Shown: positions 1 through 6,941 of the stretch, in pieces
How positions within the stretch are numbered: position 1 is the stretch's first letter
Layout: every line of letters starts with the position of its first letter
Source of the DNA: Candidatus Nomurabacteria bacterium
Lineage (GTDB): Bacteria; Patescibacteriota; Minisyncoccia; Phycocordibacterales; UBA9973
DNA length: 11,346 bases
NCBI GenBank assembly: GCA_021413565.1
Contig: JAIOQC010000036.1
Coordinates: 1-11,346, forward strand
Direction: 5' to 3'
Translations under genes and position numbers: made by a program
The notes under the pieces: model-generated
What the model saw: the letters and a program-made list of their open reading frames with translations, nothing else
Told to the model about the DNA's origin: nothing
The model's database searches: none

Positions 1-923
1 AGCATTCCTGTGCCAATAATACCAATGGCAAACAACATTGTTGCCCATGGTCCTGCAAATGGTTTCAGTGCCAAAGCAGCATCACTTGCAGTATTGATAT
101 CTGTAATGCCATTTACAAAAAGAGTATTCGCACAAACTGCAATGATAAAGAACATTACCAAATTTGAAAGGAATATACCTGACCATGTATCAATACGCAT
201 TTGTTTTATTTCCTTGTCATTTGTGCCACGTCGAGAGTGTGCAGTTGTTTTGCCTTCAGAAATTTGTTCCTCGACTTCTTGAGATGTTTGCCAAAAGAAA
301 AGGTAAGGGGAGATTGTTGTTCCTAGTATACCAGTGATTAAAAGTATTTGATTTTTAGAAAAAGTAATTTGTGGAATGAGTCCATCAAAGGCCAACTTGC
401 TCCAATCCATCTGAATTATAAAACCAGTCACTATGTATGCAAGTAATGATACTACTAGCCATTTTAAGATTGATGCAAATTTTTTATATGGTACATATAT
501 TTGCAACAATAAACCTGCAATTCCCATAAAGAAAATTAAAAATATAAATGATGTTCTTGGTATTATAAGTTGGATTGCTTTTGCAATAGCACCTAAGTCC
601 GCGGCTATGTTGAATGTGTTAGTAAGTAGAAGAAGAATAGTACAGGCATATAAAATACTCTTTGAATAACTCTTTTTTATATTTTTTGCTAATCCTTGTC
701 CCGTAACAAGTGCAATACGCCCACACATTTCTTGTACAAATGCGGTGAGTGGAAATGTCCATGCTGCAAGCCATAATAAACTTGTGCCGTATTGAGCACC
801 TGCTTGTGAATATGTAGCGATACCTGAAGGGTCATCATCAGCCGCTCCAGTTATAATTCCAGGTCCAAGTTTTTTGAGATAATTTTCTCTACCTGCCAGT
901 GGTGTTATTTCTTCTTCGTTCAT
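1..923 (-). CDS. Nramp-family (SLC11-like) metal ion transporter, C-terminus cut off by window edge
   Basis: Integral membrane transporter of the Nramp/SLC11 fold, expected to bring a divalent cation into the cell. The frame is open from the ATG at 923 to the window edge, giving 307 residues; the family is usually 400-440, so about 100 are missing. Seen: a short cytosolic N-terminus, then GPGIITGAADDDPSG at 20-34 in TM1, IAADLGAI (106-113) in TM3, and GTTISPYLFFWQ (201-212) in TM6, with several hydrophobic helices between. Classical Nramps have DPGN in TM1 and an A-x-x-MPH-type motif in TM6. Here these read DPSG (31-34) and SPY (205-207), so the metal-binding Asn, Met and His are replaced by Gly, Ser and Tyr. 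The Asp (D31) is kept. This matches divergent Nramp-related proteins, so the usual Mn/Fe specificity should not be assumed. The start is supported by a promoter just upstream; no Shine-Dalgarno is seen. The family call is firm, the substrate unknown. Confidence 0.88.
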   Translation of the reverse strand, partial: MNEEEITPLAGRENYLKKLGPGIITGAADDDPSGIATYSQAGAQYGTSLLWLAAWTFPLTAFVQEMCGRIALVTGQGLAKNIKKSYSKSILYACTILLLLTNTFNIAADLGAIAKAIQLIIPRTSFIFLIFFMGIAGLLLQIYVPYKKFASILKWLVVSLLAYIVTGFIIQMDWSKLAFDGLIPQITFSKNQILLITGILGTTISPYLFFWQTSQEVEEQISEGKTTAHSRRGTNDKEIKQMRIDTWSGIFLSNLVMFFIIAVCANTLFVNGITDINTASDAALALKPFAGPWATMLFAIGIIGTGM

Positions 924-933
924 ATGCGTGATT

Positions 934-962
934 ATTATACTATAATTTCATATTATTGACAT
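934..962 (-). promoter_or_regulatory. Predicted promoter of the Nramp-like gene
   Basis: On the minus strand, -35 ATGTCA (957-962, 4/6 to consensus), a 17-nt spacer and a perfect -10 TATAAT (934-939). Only 10 nt separate the -10 from the ATG at 923, so the transcript would start a few bases before or at the start codon (leaderless or nearly so). The -35 overlaps the -35 of the divergent promoter. Confidence 0.55.
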
Positions 963-983
963 TAGTATTTTGTGGAGTATACT
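956..983 (+). promoter_or_regulatory. Predicted promoter of the 150-aa gene
   Basis: Perfect -35 TTGACA (956-961), 16-nt spacer, -10 TATACT (978-983, 5/6). The predicted transcript starts near 990, giving a leader of about 40 nt before the ATG at 1031. This is the best sigma-70-type match in the window and supports the plus-strand reading of the region. A TATAAT also lies at 941-946 but has no good -35. Confidence 0.6.
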
Positions 984-1030
984 CATACTTAAATTCACAA
1001 AATCGTTCATCAATTCTAAACTGACCAATT

Positions 1031-1483
1031 ATGTCAACAACAGTAACAAGGACAACAATACTCTCTAAGCAATCTCTGAGTAAGTTGTACGCAACTCTAG
1101 CGGCTAATGCTAATGATGTTTTGCAGAAATTAGAGATTTTAAAAAATTGTAAACATGCTAATGGTTTAGCTGTTGGCAGGTATCCTAGTGGTACGACTGT
1201 GTGTAATCTGGAAAAGGTCTGTAAGTATATCGAAACAGTTCCTAATTTTGCCACTTTCGAAAGTGGTACAATATCAGAATCACGCAATGTTTCTTTCATT
1301 TTAGTTCGAAATGAATCGCAAATGCATTCTAGATTTGAAAGAATCCAAAAAGAAACTGGTGGCATTAATTCGAACAGTATTGAGGATTTGGGTGATTTTT
1401 TGATACTCGAAACAATCCATGACGTAATAATCAACGGTGCTGATTTTTCTTTGTACAAAATAAAAGATGATGTAATCATCTAA
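1031..1483 (+). CDS. Hypothetical protein, 150 aa, unknown function
   Basis: I do not recognise this protein. It is a soluble-looking, mixed-charge 150-residue protein without signal peptide, membrane segment or evident metal motif; its few cysteines are scattered. The first half (about 10-45) looks helical, with alternating Leu/Ala and polar residues. The C-terminal part (about 120-150) is rich in Ile/Val/Asp and looks like alternating strands. The start is well bounded: an in-frame TGA lies at 1022-1024 and the first ATG is at 1031. There is no Shine-Dalgarno sequence. A promoter upstream (956-983) and a strong terminator right after the stop (1507-1536) make it a single-gene transcription unit. 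A 179-aa frame on the opposite strand (940-1479) overlaps it almost fully but has neither signal and looks like a shadow. That the gene is real is likely; its role is unknown. Confidence 0.7.
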   Translation: MSTTVTRTTILSKQSLSKLYATLAANANDVLQKLEILKNCKHANGLAVGRYPSGTTVCNLEKVCKYIETVPNFATFESGTISESRNVSFILVRNESQMHSRFERIQKETGGINSNSIEDLGDFLILETIHDVIINGADFSLYKIKDDVII

Positions 1484-1506
1484 AATTCAACCCTATGAAA
1501 GATGAA

Positions 1507-1536
1507 GCGGGATACCAATTGGTATCCCGCTTTTTT
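1507..1536 (+). terminator. Rho-independent terminator of the 150-aa gene
   Basis: Perfect 10-bp stem GCGGGATACC / GGTATCCCGC (1507-1516 with 1521-1530), AATT loop, then six Ts. It lies 23 nt after the stop codon. The minus-strand side has no good T run, so it acts on plus-strand transcription and separates this gene from the following operon. Confidence 0.92.
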
Positions 1537-1583
1537 ATTTCCGAATAAAGGAGAGCAAAATAGGTTTCACGCCTCTTATTTTC

Positions 1584-1592
1584 TGGTATAAT
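1584..1592 (+). promoter_or_regulatory. Predicted extended -10 promoter of the ATPase operon
   Basis: TGGTATAAT: a perfect -10 (1587-1592) with the extended TGn element. The -35 region is poor (GTTTCA at 1564-1569, 3/6, 17-nt spacer), as is common with extended -10 promoters. It follows the terminator at 1507-1536 and leaves a leader of about 55 nt before the ATG at 1656. It would drive the run of genes up to 6937. Confidence 0.55.
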
Positions 1593-1655
1593 GAAAGGAC
1601 AGTAGGATATTGAGTGTAGCAACAAAGAAATACACCAATATCATAATGTTCTAAC

Positions 1656-3134
1656 ATGGCCCTCAATAAACCCAACAAAATCCAAATAATCAAATACGCC
1701 CCACCACCACCTGACTTGCCAACACTGGGACAATCAGACCCCAATGAAGTTTCTTTTATTGGTCGGACGAATTATGTAGCCTCACTTGAAGAGAAGAAAT
1801 TCGTTTTTGGTATTAAGCGTGTTGACCGTAGACGTCATCTGTATATCATTGGTAAATCCGGTGTTGGTAAGTCTAAACTCCAAGAACTAATGGTTCGCCA
1901 AGATATTGCTTATGGTTACGGAGTCTGTGTTATCGACCCTCACGGTGAATTTATTGATGACATCATGGACTTTATTCCCGAGAACCGCATAAACGATGTT
2001 TGTATTATTGACCCAGGCGATATTGATTTCCCATCATCTTTTAATCCATTAGCGAATGTTGACCCTACCTTTAAGCACCAACTTACTCAAGGTCTCATTG
2101 AAGTACTTCGTAAGCAATTCGGTGCCAACTGGACACCACGCCTAGAGCATGTGTTTCGTTTTACTGTACTTGCACTGCTTGATTATCCACATGCAACTAT
2201 GCGTGGAATGATTTCAATGCTTACTGACCGTAACTATCGTCAGAAAGTTGTTGAATATATTGAAGATGACATGGTCAAGCGTTTCTGGGCCATTGAATTT
2301 GCTGACTGGTCTGAGAAATTTGATACAGATGCGATTATTCCACTCGTGAATAAACTCGGACAGTTTTTGTCTGACCCAATGCTTAGAAATATATTCGGTC
2401 AAAAAGAAAACAAGATTGATATCGAGCAGATTATGAATGACCAGAAAATACTTCTGATTAATCTTTCAAAAGGAAAAATTGGTGAAGAGAATTCATCATT
2501 CTTTGGTGCAATGTTTTTAACCAAAATCAAACAGGCAGGAATGGCTCGTGCCAAAATGGAAGCAAAAGACCGTAAAGATTTCTATCTATATGTAGATGAG
2601 TTCCAGAATGTCGTGACTGATACATTTGAGAACCTTTTGTCTGAGGCTCGTAAGTATGCTATTAATCTGACAATGGCTCATCAGTATGTTGGACAAATTC
2701 CAGCCAAAGTTGAAGCCGCAGTGCTTGGTAATGTGGGTTCAATTATTACATTCCGTGTTGGTGGAGATGATGCAGTAAAGCTCAAGCCAGAATTTTCTCC
2801 GATTTTTGATGTGAAAGATATGATTAACTTAGGCGTAGGTGAATTTTATATTAAGATGACAATTGACGGAGAGAGTTACGACCCATTCTCAGCAGAAACA
2901 CTTCGCGTACTCCCACCAACTCATCCATCGTATAGAGACCGTGTTGTTGAAGCTTCTCGACACACATACGCTATTCCTGCTGGAGAAGCCGCACGACTTA
3001 TAGCTGAAGAAGAATCTACTATCATTCGCTCAGCCCAAGAAAAAGCCGCTATTACTGGTGGTAAGAATTCTGTTTATGGCGATAATGACTCTCAAAAAAT
3101 TGTTGAAGATAAAATCAGTGAACCACTTATTTAA
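1656..3134 (+). CDS. VirD4/TraG-like coupling ATPase, soluble form
   Basis: P-loop ATPase of the FtsK/HerA superfamily, type IV secretion DNA-binding (VirD4/TraD/TraG-like) group, 492 aa. Family members are hexameric motors that pump DNA or recruit substrate to a type IV secretion channel. Seen in order: a proline-rich N-terminus (PPPPD at 16-20); Walker A GKSGVGKS (66-73) followed by the family motif DPHGE (94-98); an all-alpha insertion (about 140-250); Walker B LYVDEFQN (311-318) with D314/E315; LSEARKY (328-334) and AHQY (341-344), which match the motif III and Gln region of this family. The C-terminus (about 430-492) is charged and has no zinc knuckle. There is no transmembrane N-terminus, unlike classical VirD4, so it must be soluble or recruited. 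The start is fixed by an in-frame TAA at 1644-1646; no Shine-Dalgarno. It heads a probable operon and is a clear paralog of the gene at 9247. Confidence 0.9.
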   Translation: MALNKPNKIQIIKYAPPPPDLPTLGQSDPNEVSFIGRTNYVASLEEKKFVFGIKRVDRRRHLYIIGKSGVGKSKLQELMVRQDIAYGYGVCVIDPHGEFIDDIMDFIPENRINDVCIIDPGDIDFPSSFNPLANVDPTFKHQLTQGLIEVLRKQFGANWTPRLEHVFRFTVLALLDYPHATMRGMISMLTDRNYRQKVVEYIEDDMVKRFWAIEFADWSEKFDTDAIIPLVNKLGQFLSDPMLRNIFGQKENKIDIEQIMNDQKILLINLSKGKIGEENSSFFGAMFLTKIKQAGMARAKMEAKDRKDFYLYVDEFQNVVTDTFENLLSEARKYAINLTMAHQYVGQIPAKVEAAVLGNVGSIITFRVGGDDAVKLKPEFSPIFDVKDMINLGVGEFYIKMTIDGESYDPFSAETLRVLPPTHPSYRDRVVEASRHTYAIPAGEAARLIAEEESTIIRSAQEKAAITGGKNSVYGDNDSQKIVEDKISEPLI

Positions 3135-3143
3135 TTACTAATT

Positions 3144-3149
3144 GGAGAG
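3144..3149 (+). promoter_or_regulatory. Ribosome binding site of the nucleotidyltransferase gene
   Basis: GGAGAG, 6 nt before the ATG at 3156. This is the only strong Shine-Dalgarno site correctly placed before a gene here, and it fixes that start. The same 13 bases, GGAGAGCAAAATA, occur at 1550-1562 with no usable start codon after them. Confidence 0.8.
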
Positions 3150-3155
3150 CAAAAT

Positions 3156-3590
3156 ATGGAAAATATAAAAACAGTTGCAATATTCGGAACATTTGACGGG
3201 ATACATGAAGGGCATCGTGATTTTATAAGACAAGCACGAGAATATGGCGAGCAACTCGTGGCAATTGTCGCGCGTGATACTACTGTAGAAAAATTAAAAA
3301 ATAAATTACCATTACACGACGAGAAAGAGCGTATCAAAATGCTCTTAGAGATTCCAGAAATTGACTTAGTCTTACTTGGTGATGTAGAAGAGGGTACTTA
3401 CAAGGCATTAATGGAAGTTAATCCTAGTATCGTTTACCTAGGTTATGACCAGCAAGCCCTTTCTGATAATATTAAGAAAGCTATGGAAGAGGGCATTATT
3501 CCCAAAGTAGAACTTATTTTAGGCAAGCCACATAAGCCTGAAAGTATGCATTCATCAATTTTGAATAAAACTAATGAACCCAGAGACTAG
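3156..3590 (+). CDS. Cytidylyltransferase-family nucleotidyltransferase (RibL/TagD-like)
   Basis: Small 144-aa Rossmann nucleotidyltransferase that would transfer a nucleotide from CTP or ATP to a phosphate-bearing substrate. Seen: GTFDGIHEGH (11-20) carrying the family HxGH motif (H17, H20); VARD (38-41); lysines K46/K48 in the NMP-binding region; LGYDQ (95-99); and HSSIL (132-136) where the family has its second Ser-Ser-Ser-x-Ile motif. Length, VARD and LGYDQ are closest in my recollection to archaeal-type FAD synthetases (RibL), with glycerol-3-phosphate cytidylyltransferase (TagD) as the alternative. Substrate cannot be settled by eye. It follows the ATPase by 21 nt with a good Shine-Dalgarno, and its last 17 nt overlap the next gene. 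Its place between an ATPase and zinc proteins does not explain its role. Confidence 0.82.
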   Translation: MENIKTVAIFGTFDGIHEGHRDFIRQAREYGEQLVAIVARDTTVEKLKNKLPLHDEKERIKMLLEIPEIDLVLLGDVEEGTYKALMEVNPSIVYLGYDQQALSDNIKKAMEEGIIPKVELILGKPHKPESMHSSILNKTNEPRD

Positions 3591-5238
3591 ACACTGCCAA
3601 AACTGTAAGAACGACTTCGTTATCGAGCCCGATGATTTTTTGTTTTATGAGAAAATGAAAGTGCCAGCACCAACATGGTGTCCAGATTGTCGGTTTAAAT
3701 TACGAGCAGTATGGAGAAATGAAATGTCTCTTTATAATCGTACATGCATTGTAACTGGAAAGAGTATTATTTCTGTATATAATCCTAAAAGTCCATATAA
3801 AGTCGTGAGTCTTGATTTCTATAATGGGGACCAGTGGACACCTTTTTCTTTTGGACGAGAGTATGATTTTTCAAAAACATTTTTTGAACAGTTGGATTCT
3901 CTTCTTAAAGATGTTTATAAAAAAGCCCTTTTTCCAATTTCTTCTGTTGGGCAGAATATTGATAGTGATTATGTGAACTTTGCTGGTGGATGTAAAAATT
4001 CATATTTTTGCTTCAATACTGCATATGCTGAAAATGTAATGTACTCACGAGGCTCGACTAATATAAAAGACTCTATTGATGTTTATTATAATGATCATAT
4101 TGAGAATTGTTATGAATGTGTGAATGTATATAAATCAAATGGAGTTTTTTGGGGACAGAATTCTACTTCATGTATAGATTGTATTTTTATTGAGAATTGT
4201 AATAATTGTCAAGATTGTTTTGGATGCGTGAATTTACATAATAAGTCTTTTTGTTTTTTTAATGAGCAATTATCTAAAGAAGAATATTATCAAAGAATAT
4301 CTGAATATGTTGGGAGTAAAAATGGTATGAACATTGTGGCTACTCTTTTTAAAAGTCATGCATTGAAATATCCTAAACGTGCAACTCAAAATAGAAATGT
4401 GATTAACTGTAGTGGGGATTATATATTCGAATCTAATAATTGTAAAAATTGTTTTGAAACGGGTCATTCTGAAAACTCAAAATATTTTTTTGGTACTCGC
4501 AATACCAAAGATTCATATGGTGGAACTGGTGGTATTGGGGTAACTGAATCAATTGAAAATATGACTGCTAATCATTCAAATCGTATGATTGGTACTGTTG
4601 CTTGTGAGAATTCTCATGACATTGAGTACTCATTTGTTTTAAATAATTGCTCAAATTTTATTGGATGCGATGGTCTTAAGAATTCACAATATTGTATTCT
4701 TAATAAACAATATACAAAAGAAGAGTATGAAAAAATTCGTGAGCACATAGTGAATGAACTTATATCTTTAGATTGGTACGGCTTAATCATTCCACCTAGC
4801 CTTTCACCATTTGCGTATAATGAAACTATCGCGCAAGATAACATGTCTTTAACAAAAGAAGAAGCATCTTTACTTGGTTTTCGTTGGGAGGATTCACTGC
4901 AGGTAACAAAAGGTAAGGAGACAATACAACTTAATCAAATACCAGATTCTATTAAAGATGTACTTGTTTCAATAACTTCAGAAATTTTATCTTGCTCTAA
5001 TTGTGTAAGAAATTATAAAATTCTTCCACAGGAATTTGTTTTTTACAAGCGTTTAAATATACCAATCCCAGAAATTTGTTTTTATTGTCGACATAGTAAT
5101 AGAATTAAGCGTCGTGGTTTTTTAACTTTTTACAATAGGAATTGTGCAAATTGTAGTAAAGAGATCACAACTAATTACGCCCCTGACCGACCTGAAATAG
5201 TCTATTGTAAAAGTTGTTATCAAAAAGAAGTATTTTAA
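3574..5238 (+). CDS. Cysteine-rich double-ended zinc-module protein, first paralog
   Basis: Function unknown; I recognise this as a family widespread in Parcubacteria-like genomes. It has 554 aa and 31 Cys, no signal peptide or membrane segment, so it is probably cytosolic. Layout: N-terminal module (8-82) with C8, C11, C36, C39 and C58; a cysteine-rich core with a unit ending in CFGC-x8-C and KEEY (215-238), degenerate in the second copy (GC-x8-C, 364-385); a conserved SPFAYNET (411-418) and LTKEEA (426-431) segment; a C-terminal module (474-548) with C474, C477, C502, C505, C524, C527, C545 and C548. Cys spacing in the N- and C-modules is the same, but three of the last four N-module ligands read T61, S79 and F82, so one zinc site is lost there. 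The start is supported because MNPETRHC aligns with METRNC of the next gene. It overlaps the upstream gene by 17 nt, suggesting translational coupling. A nucleic-acid or protein scaffold role is inference only. Confidence 0.85.
   Translation: MNPETRHCQNCKNDFVIEPDDFLFYEKMKVPAPTWCPDCRFKLRAVWRNEMSLYNRTCIVTGKSIISVYNPKSPYKVVSLDFYNGDQWTPFSFGREYDFSKTFFEQLDSLLKDVYKKALFPISSVGQNIDSDYVNFAGGCKNSYFCFNTAYAENVMYSRGSTNIKDSIDVYYNDHIENCYECVNVYKSNGVFWGQNSTSCIDCIFIENCNNCQDCFGCVNLHNKSFCFFNEQLSKEEYYQRISEYVGSKNGMNIVATLFKSHALKYPKRATQNRNVINCSGDYIFESNNCKNCFETGHSENSKYFFGTRNTKDSYGGTGGIGVTESIENMTANHSNRMIGTVACENSHDIEYSFVLNNCSNFIGCDGLKNSQYCILNKQYTKEEYEKIREHIVNELISLDWYGLIIPPSLSPFAYNETIAQDNMSLTKEEASLLGFRWEDSLQVTKGKETIQLNQIPDSIKDVLVSITSEILSCSNCVRNYKILPQEFVFYKRLNIPIPEICFYCRHSNRIKRRGFLTFYNRNCANCSKEITTNYAPDRPEIVYCKSCYQKEVF
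3593..3693 (+). repeat. Copy 1 of a coding near-repeat (N-terminal zinc module)
   Basis: These 101 nt match 5253-5353 without gaps at 83 of 101 positions by hand count (offset 1660). They encode the first two CxxC knuckles and the FYEKMKVPAP segment. Flanking parts of the two genes are much more diverged. Confidence 0.85.
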
Positions 5239-5239
5239 T

Positions 5240-6937
5240 ATGGAAACCCGCAACTGCCAAAACTGTAAAACAGATTTCAACATCGAACCCGATGATTTTT
5301 CGTTTTATGAAAAGATGAAAGTTCCAGCACCGACTTTTTGTCCGGATTGCCGGTTGATGCGACGACTCACATTTCTCAATTGGTTTAATATGCGTCGAGG
5401 TGTCTGTGATGGTTGTCACACATCAATGATTACGACAATTAGCGAAGAATCAGGCCTGCGCATATTTTGCCAGAAATGCTGGTGGGCAGATTCTTGGGAT
5501 GGCACAGAGTATTCTCAGGAATACGATGAATCTCGACCATTTTTGGAGCAAGTATATGAATTACGAACAAAATCCACATTTATGTGTAATGAAAGTTTAT
5601 ATTCAAGCTTGGTTAATTCACCATTTGTGAATGCAGCCGCATATCAAAAAGACTGCTTTATGGTTTTCAATGCAGACTATGGGGAGCGTACCGCATATTG
5701 CATGATGTATGCACATGTACAAGAATGTCTTGATGGATATAGATTAAAAAACTGTGAATTATGTTATGAATGTGTTGGTATAAATAAATCATACCGCTGT
5801 ATTTATTCAGAAGAATTGGATTCATGTACTGATGTGCATTTCTCACGGGCATGCTCTGGTTGTACTGACTGTTTCGGTTGCGTAAACATGAGAAATAAAT
5901 CTAATTGTATTTTTAATATCCAGTATACAAAAGAAGAGTATAAGGAAAAAATTAAGGAATTTAAACTGAACACTCGCGAGGGAATAAAAAATGCGTACAC
6001 CCTTTCACGAAATTTTTGGCGAACTAAGCCTGCTAAGGCAACTGTAGGAAATAGTTTGAATGTAAATGTTCAAGGAGATTTTATATATGAGTCAAAAAAT
6101 GTCAAAGATGGGTATATGATTTCTGGTGTTGAGGATTCACGATATGTTCAAATGGTGAATATGTCTCCAGTAAAAAATTGCTATGATTATACAAACTGGG
6201 GTAATGGTGCTGAAAATTTATATGAATGCCTAACTGTTGGTGAGGGTGCATACAACAATAAGTTTTGTGTACAGTGCTGGCCGAATGCTATTGATAATGA
6301 ATATTGTTTATATGCGATTCAAGCAAAAGATTGTTTTGGGTGCGTAAATTTAAAACGAAAACAATACTGTATTTTAAATAAAGAGTATTCAAAAGAAGAA
6401 TATTTCATATTGAAAGCAAAAATTATTGAGGATATGAAGAATCAACCGTATATTGATACAAATGGTAGATCATGGGTATATGGTGAGCAGTTACCGTATT
6501 GTATGTCACCATTTTCATACAATGAGACTATGGCGCAATATTACTTTCCTTTAACAAAAGATGAAGCAATTGATAAAAGAATGTCGTGGCGTGATATTCC
6601 TGATACAGAACATACCATAACAATTAATACTGATACTATTCCCAATAGTGTCGAGGCTATTAGCGACGAAATAGTCACTGAAATTATTCCATGTACAGAA
6701 TGTGGAAAAGGTTTTAGATTTAACAATCTTGAAGTGATGCTTCACAAAAAGATAGGTGTACCACTTACTGATACTTGTTGGAAATGTAGATTTAAGAGAC
6801 GATTTGATTCTGTAAACTTACCTCGGATATATAATAGAAATTGTATGAAATGCGGTATGAGTATGAGTACTTCATATTCTCCCGACCGACCAGAGATAGT
6901 ATATTGTGAATCTTGTTACCAAAAAGAAGTGATGTAA
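5240..6937 (+). CDS. Cysteine-rich double-ended zinc-module protein, second paralog
   Basis: Tandem paralog of the preceding gene, 565 aa with 39 Cys, function unknown. Here both end modules are complete: C6, C9, C34, C37, C56, C59, C77, C80 and C485, C488, C513, C516, C535, C538, C556, C559. In both, the pattern is C-x2-C-x24-C-x2-C-x18-C-x2-C-x17-C-x2-C, enough for two zinc ions each. The core carries two copies of CFGC-x8-C followed by a KEEY box (211-234 and 365-387), preceded by looser CxxC pairs such as C172/C175/C178. SPFSYNET (423-430) and LTKDEA (438-443) match the paralog. The ATG lies one base after the previous stop; AAGAAG (5225-5230) is a weak Shine-Dalgarno, so coupled translation is likely. 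No terminator is visible after it; the convergent gene's stop is 4 nt away. Right-handed beta-helix-like stacking of the core is a guess from repeat regularity. Confidence 0.85.
   Translation: METRNCQNCKTDFNIEPDDFSFYEKMKVPAPTFCPDCRLMRRLTFLNWFNMRRGVCDGCHTSMITTISEESGLRIFCQKCWWADSWDGTEYSQEYDESRPFLEQVYELRTKSTFMCNESLYSSLVNSPFVNAAAYQKDCFMVFNADYGERTAYCMMYAHVQECLDGYRLKNCELCYECVGINKSYRCIYSEELDSCTDVHFSRACSGCTDCFGCVNMRNKSNCIFNIQYTKEEYKEKIKEFKLNTREGIKNAYTLSRNFWRTKPAKATVGNSLNVNVQGDFIYESKNVKDGYMISGVEDSRYVQMVNMSPVKNCYDYTNWGNGAENLYECLTVGEGAYNNKFCVQCWPNAIDNEYCLYAIQAKDCFGCVNLKRKQYCILNKEYSKEEYFILKAKIIEDMKNQPYIDTNGRSWVYGEQLPYCMSPFSYNETMAQYYFPLTKDEAIDKRMSWRDIPDTEHTITINTDTIPNSVEAISDEIVTEIIPCTECGKGFRFNNLEVMLHKKIGVPLTDTCWKCRFKRRFDSVNLPRIYNRNCMKCGMSMSTSYSPDRPEIVYCESCYQKEVM
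5253..5353 (+). repeat. Copy 2 of a coding near-repeat (N-terminal zinc module)
   Basis: Matches 3593-3693 without gaps at 83 of 101 positions by hand count. Many of the differences are silent changes. Either strong constraint or later gene conversion kept this part alike. Confidence 0.85.
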
Positions 6938-6941
6938 ATAA

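Noticed and set aside
10..669. Plus-strand open frames at 10-282 and 433-669
   Set aside because: Antisense shadows of the Nramp-like gene, whose conserved motifs lie on the minus strand throughout.
940..1479. 179-aa open frame on the minus strand
   Set aside because: It is antisense to the 150-aa plus-strand gene, which has a good promoter and terminator in its own direction. The minus frame has an unstructured, shadow-like composition and no signals.
4270..6745. Minus-strand small frames inside the two zinc-module genes
   Set aside because: Cysteine patterns, paralogy and strand of the operon show the plus frames are coding; the antisense frames share nothing between the paralogs.
3574..6937. 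Reading the cysteine-rich cores as pentapeptide-repeat or ferredoxin-type proteins
   Set aside because: No regular five-residue period and no CxxCxxCxxxCP cluster. The spacing is that of zinc knuckles and a longer repeat unit.
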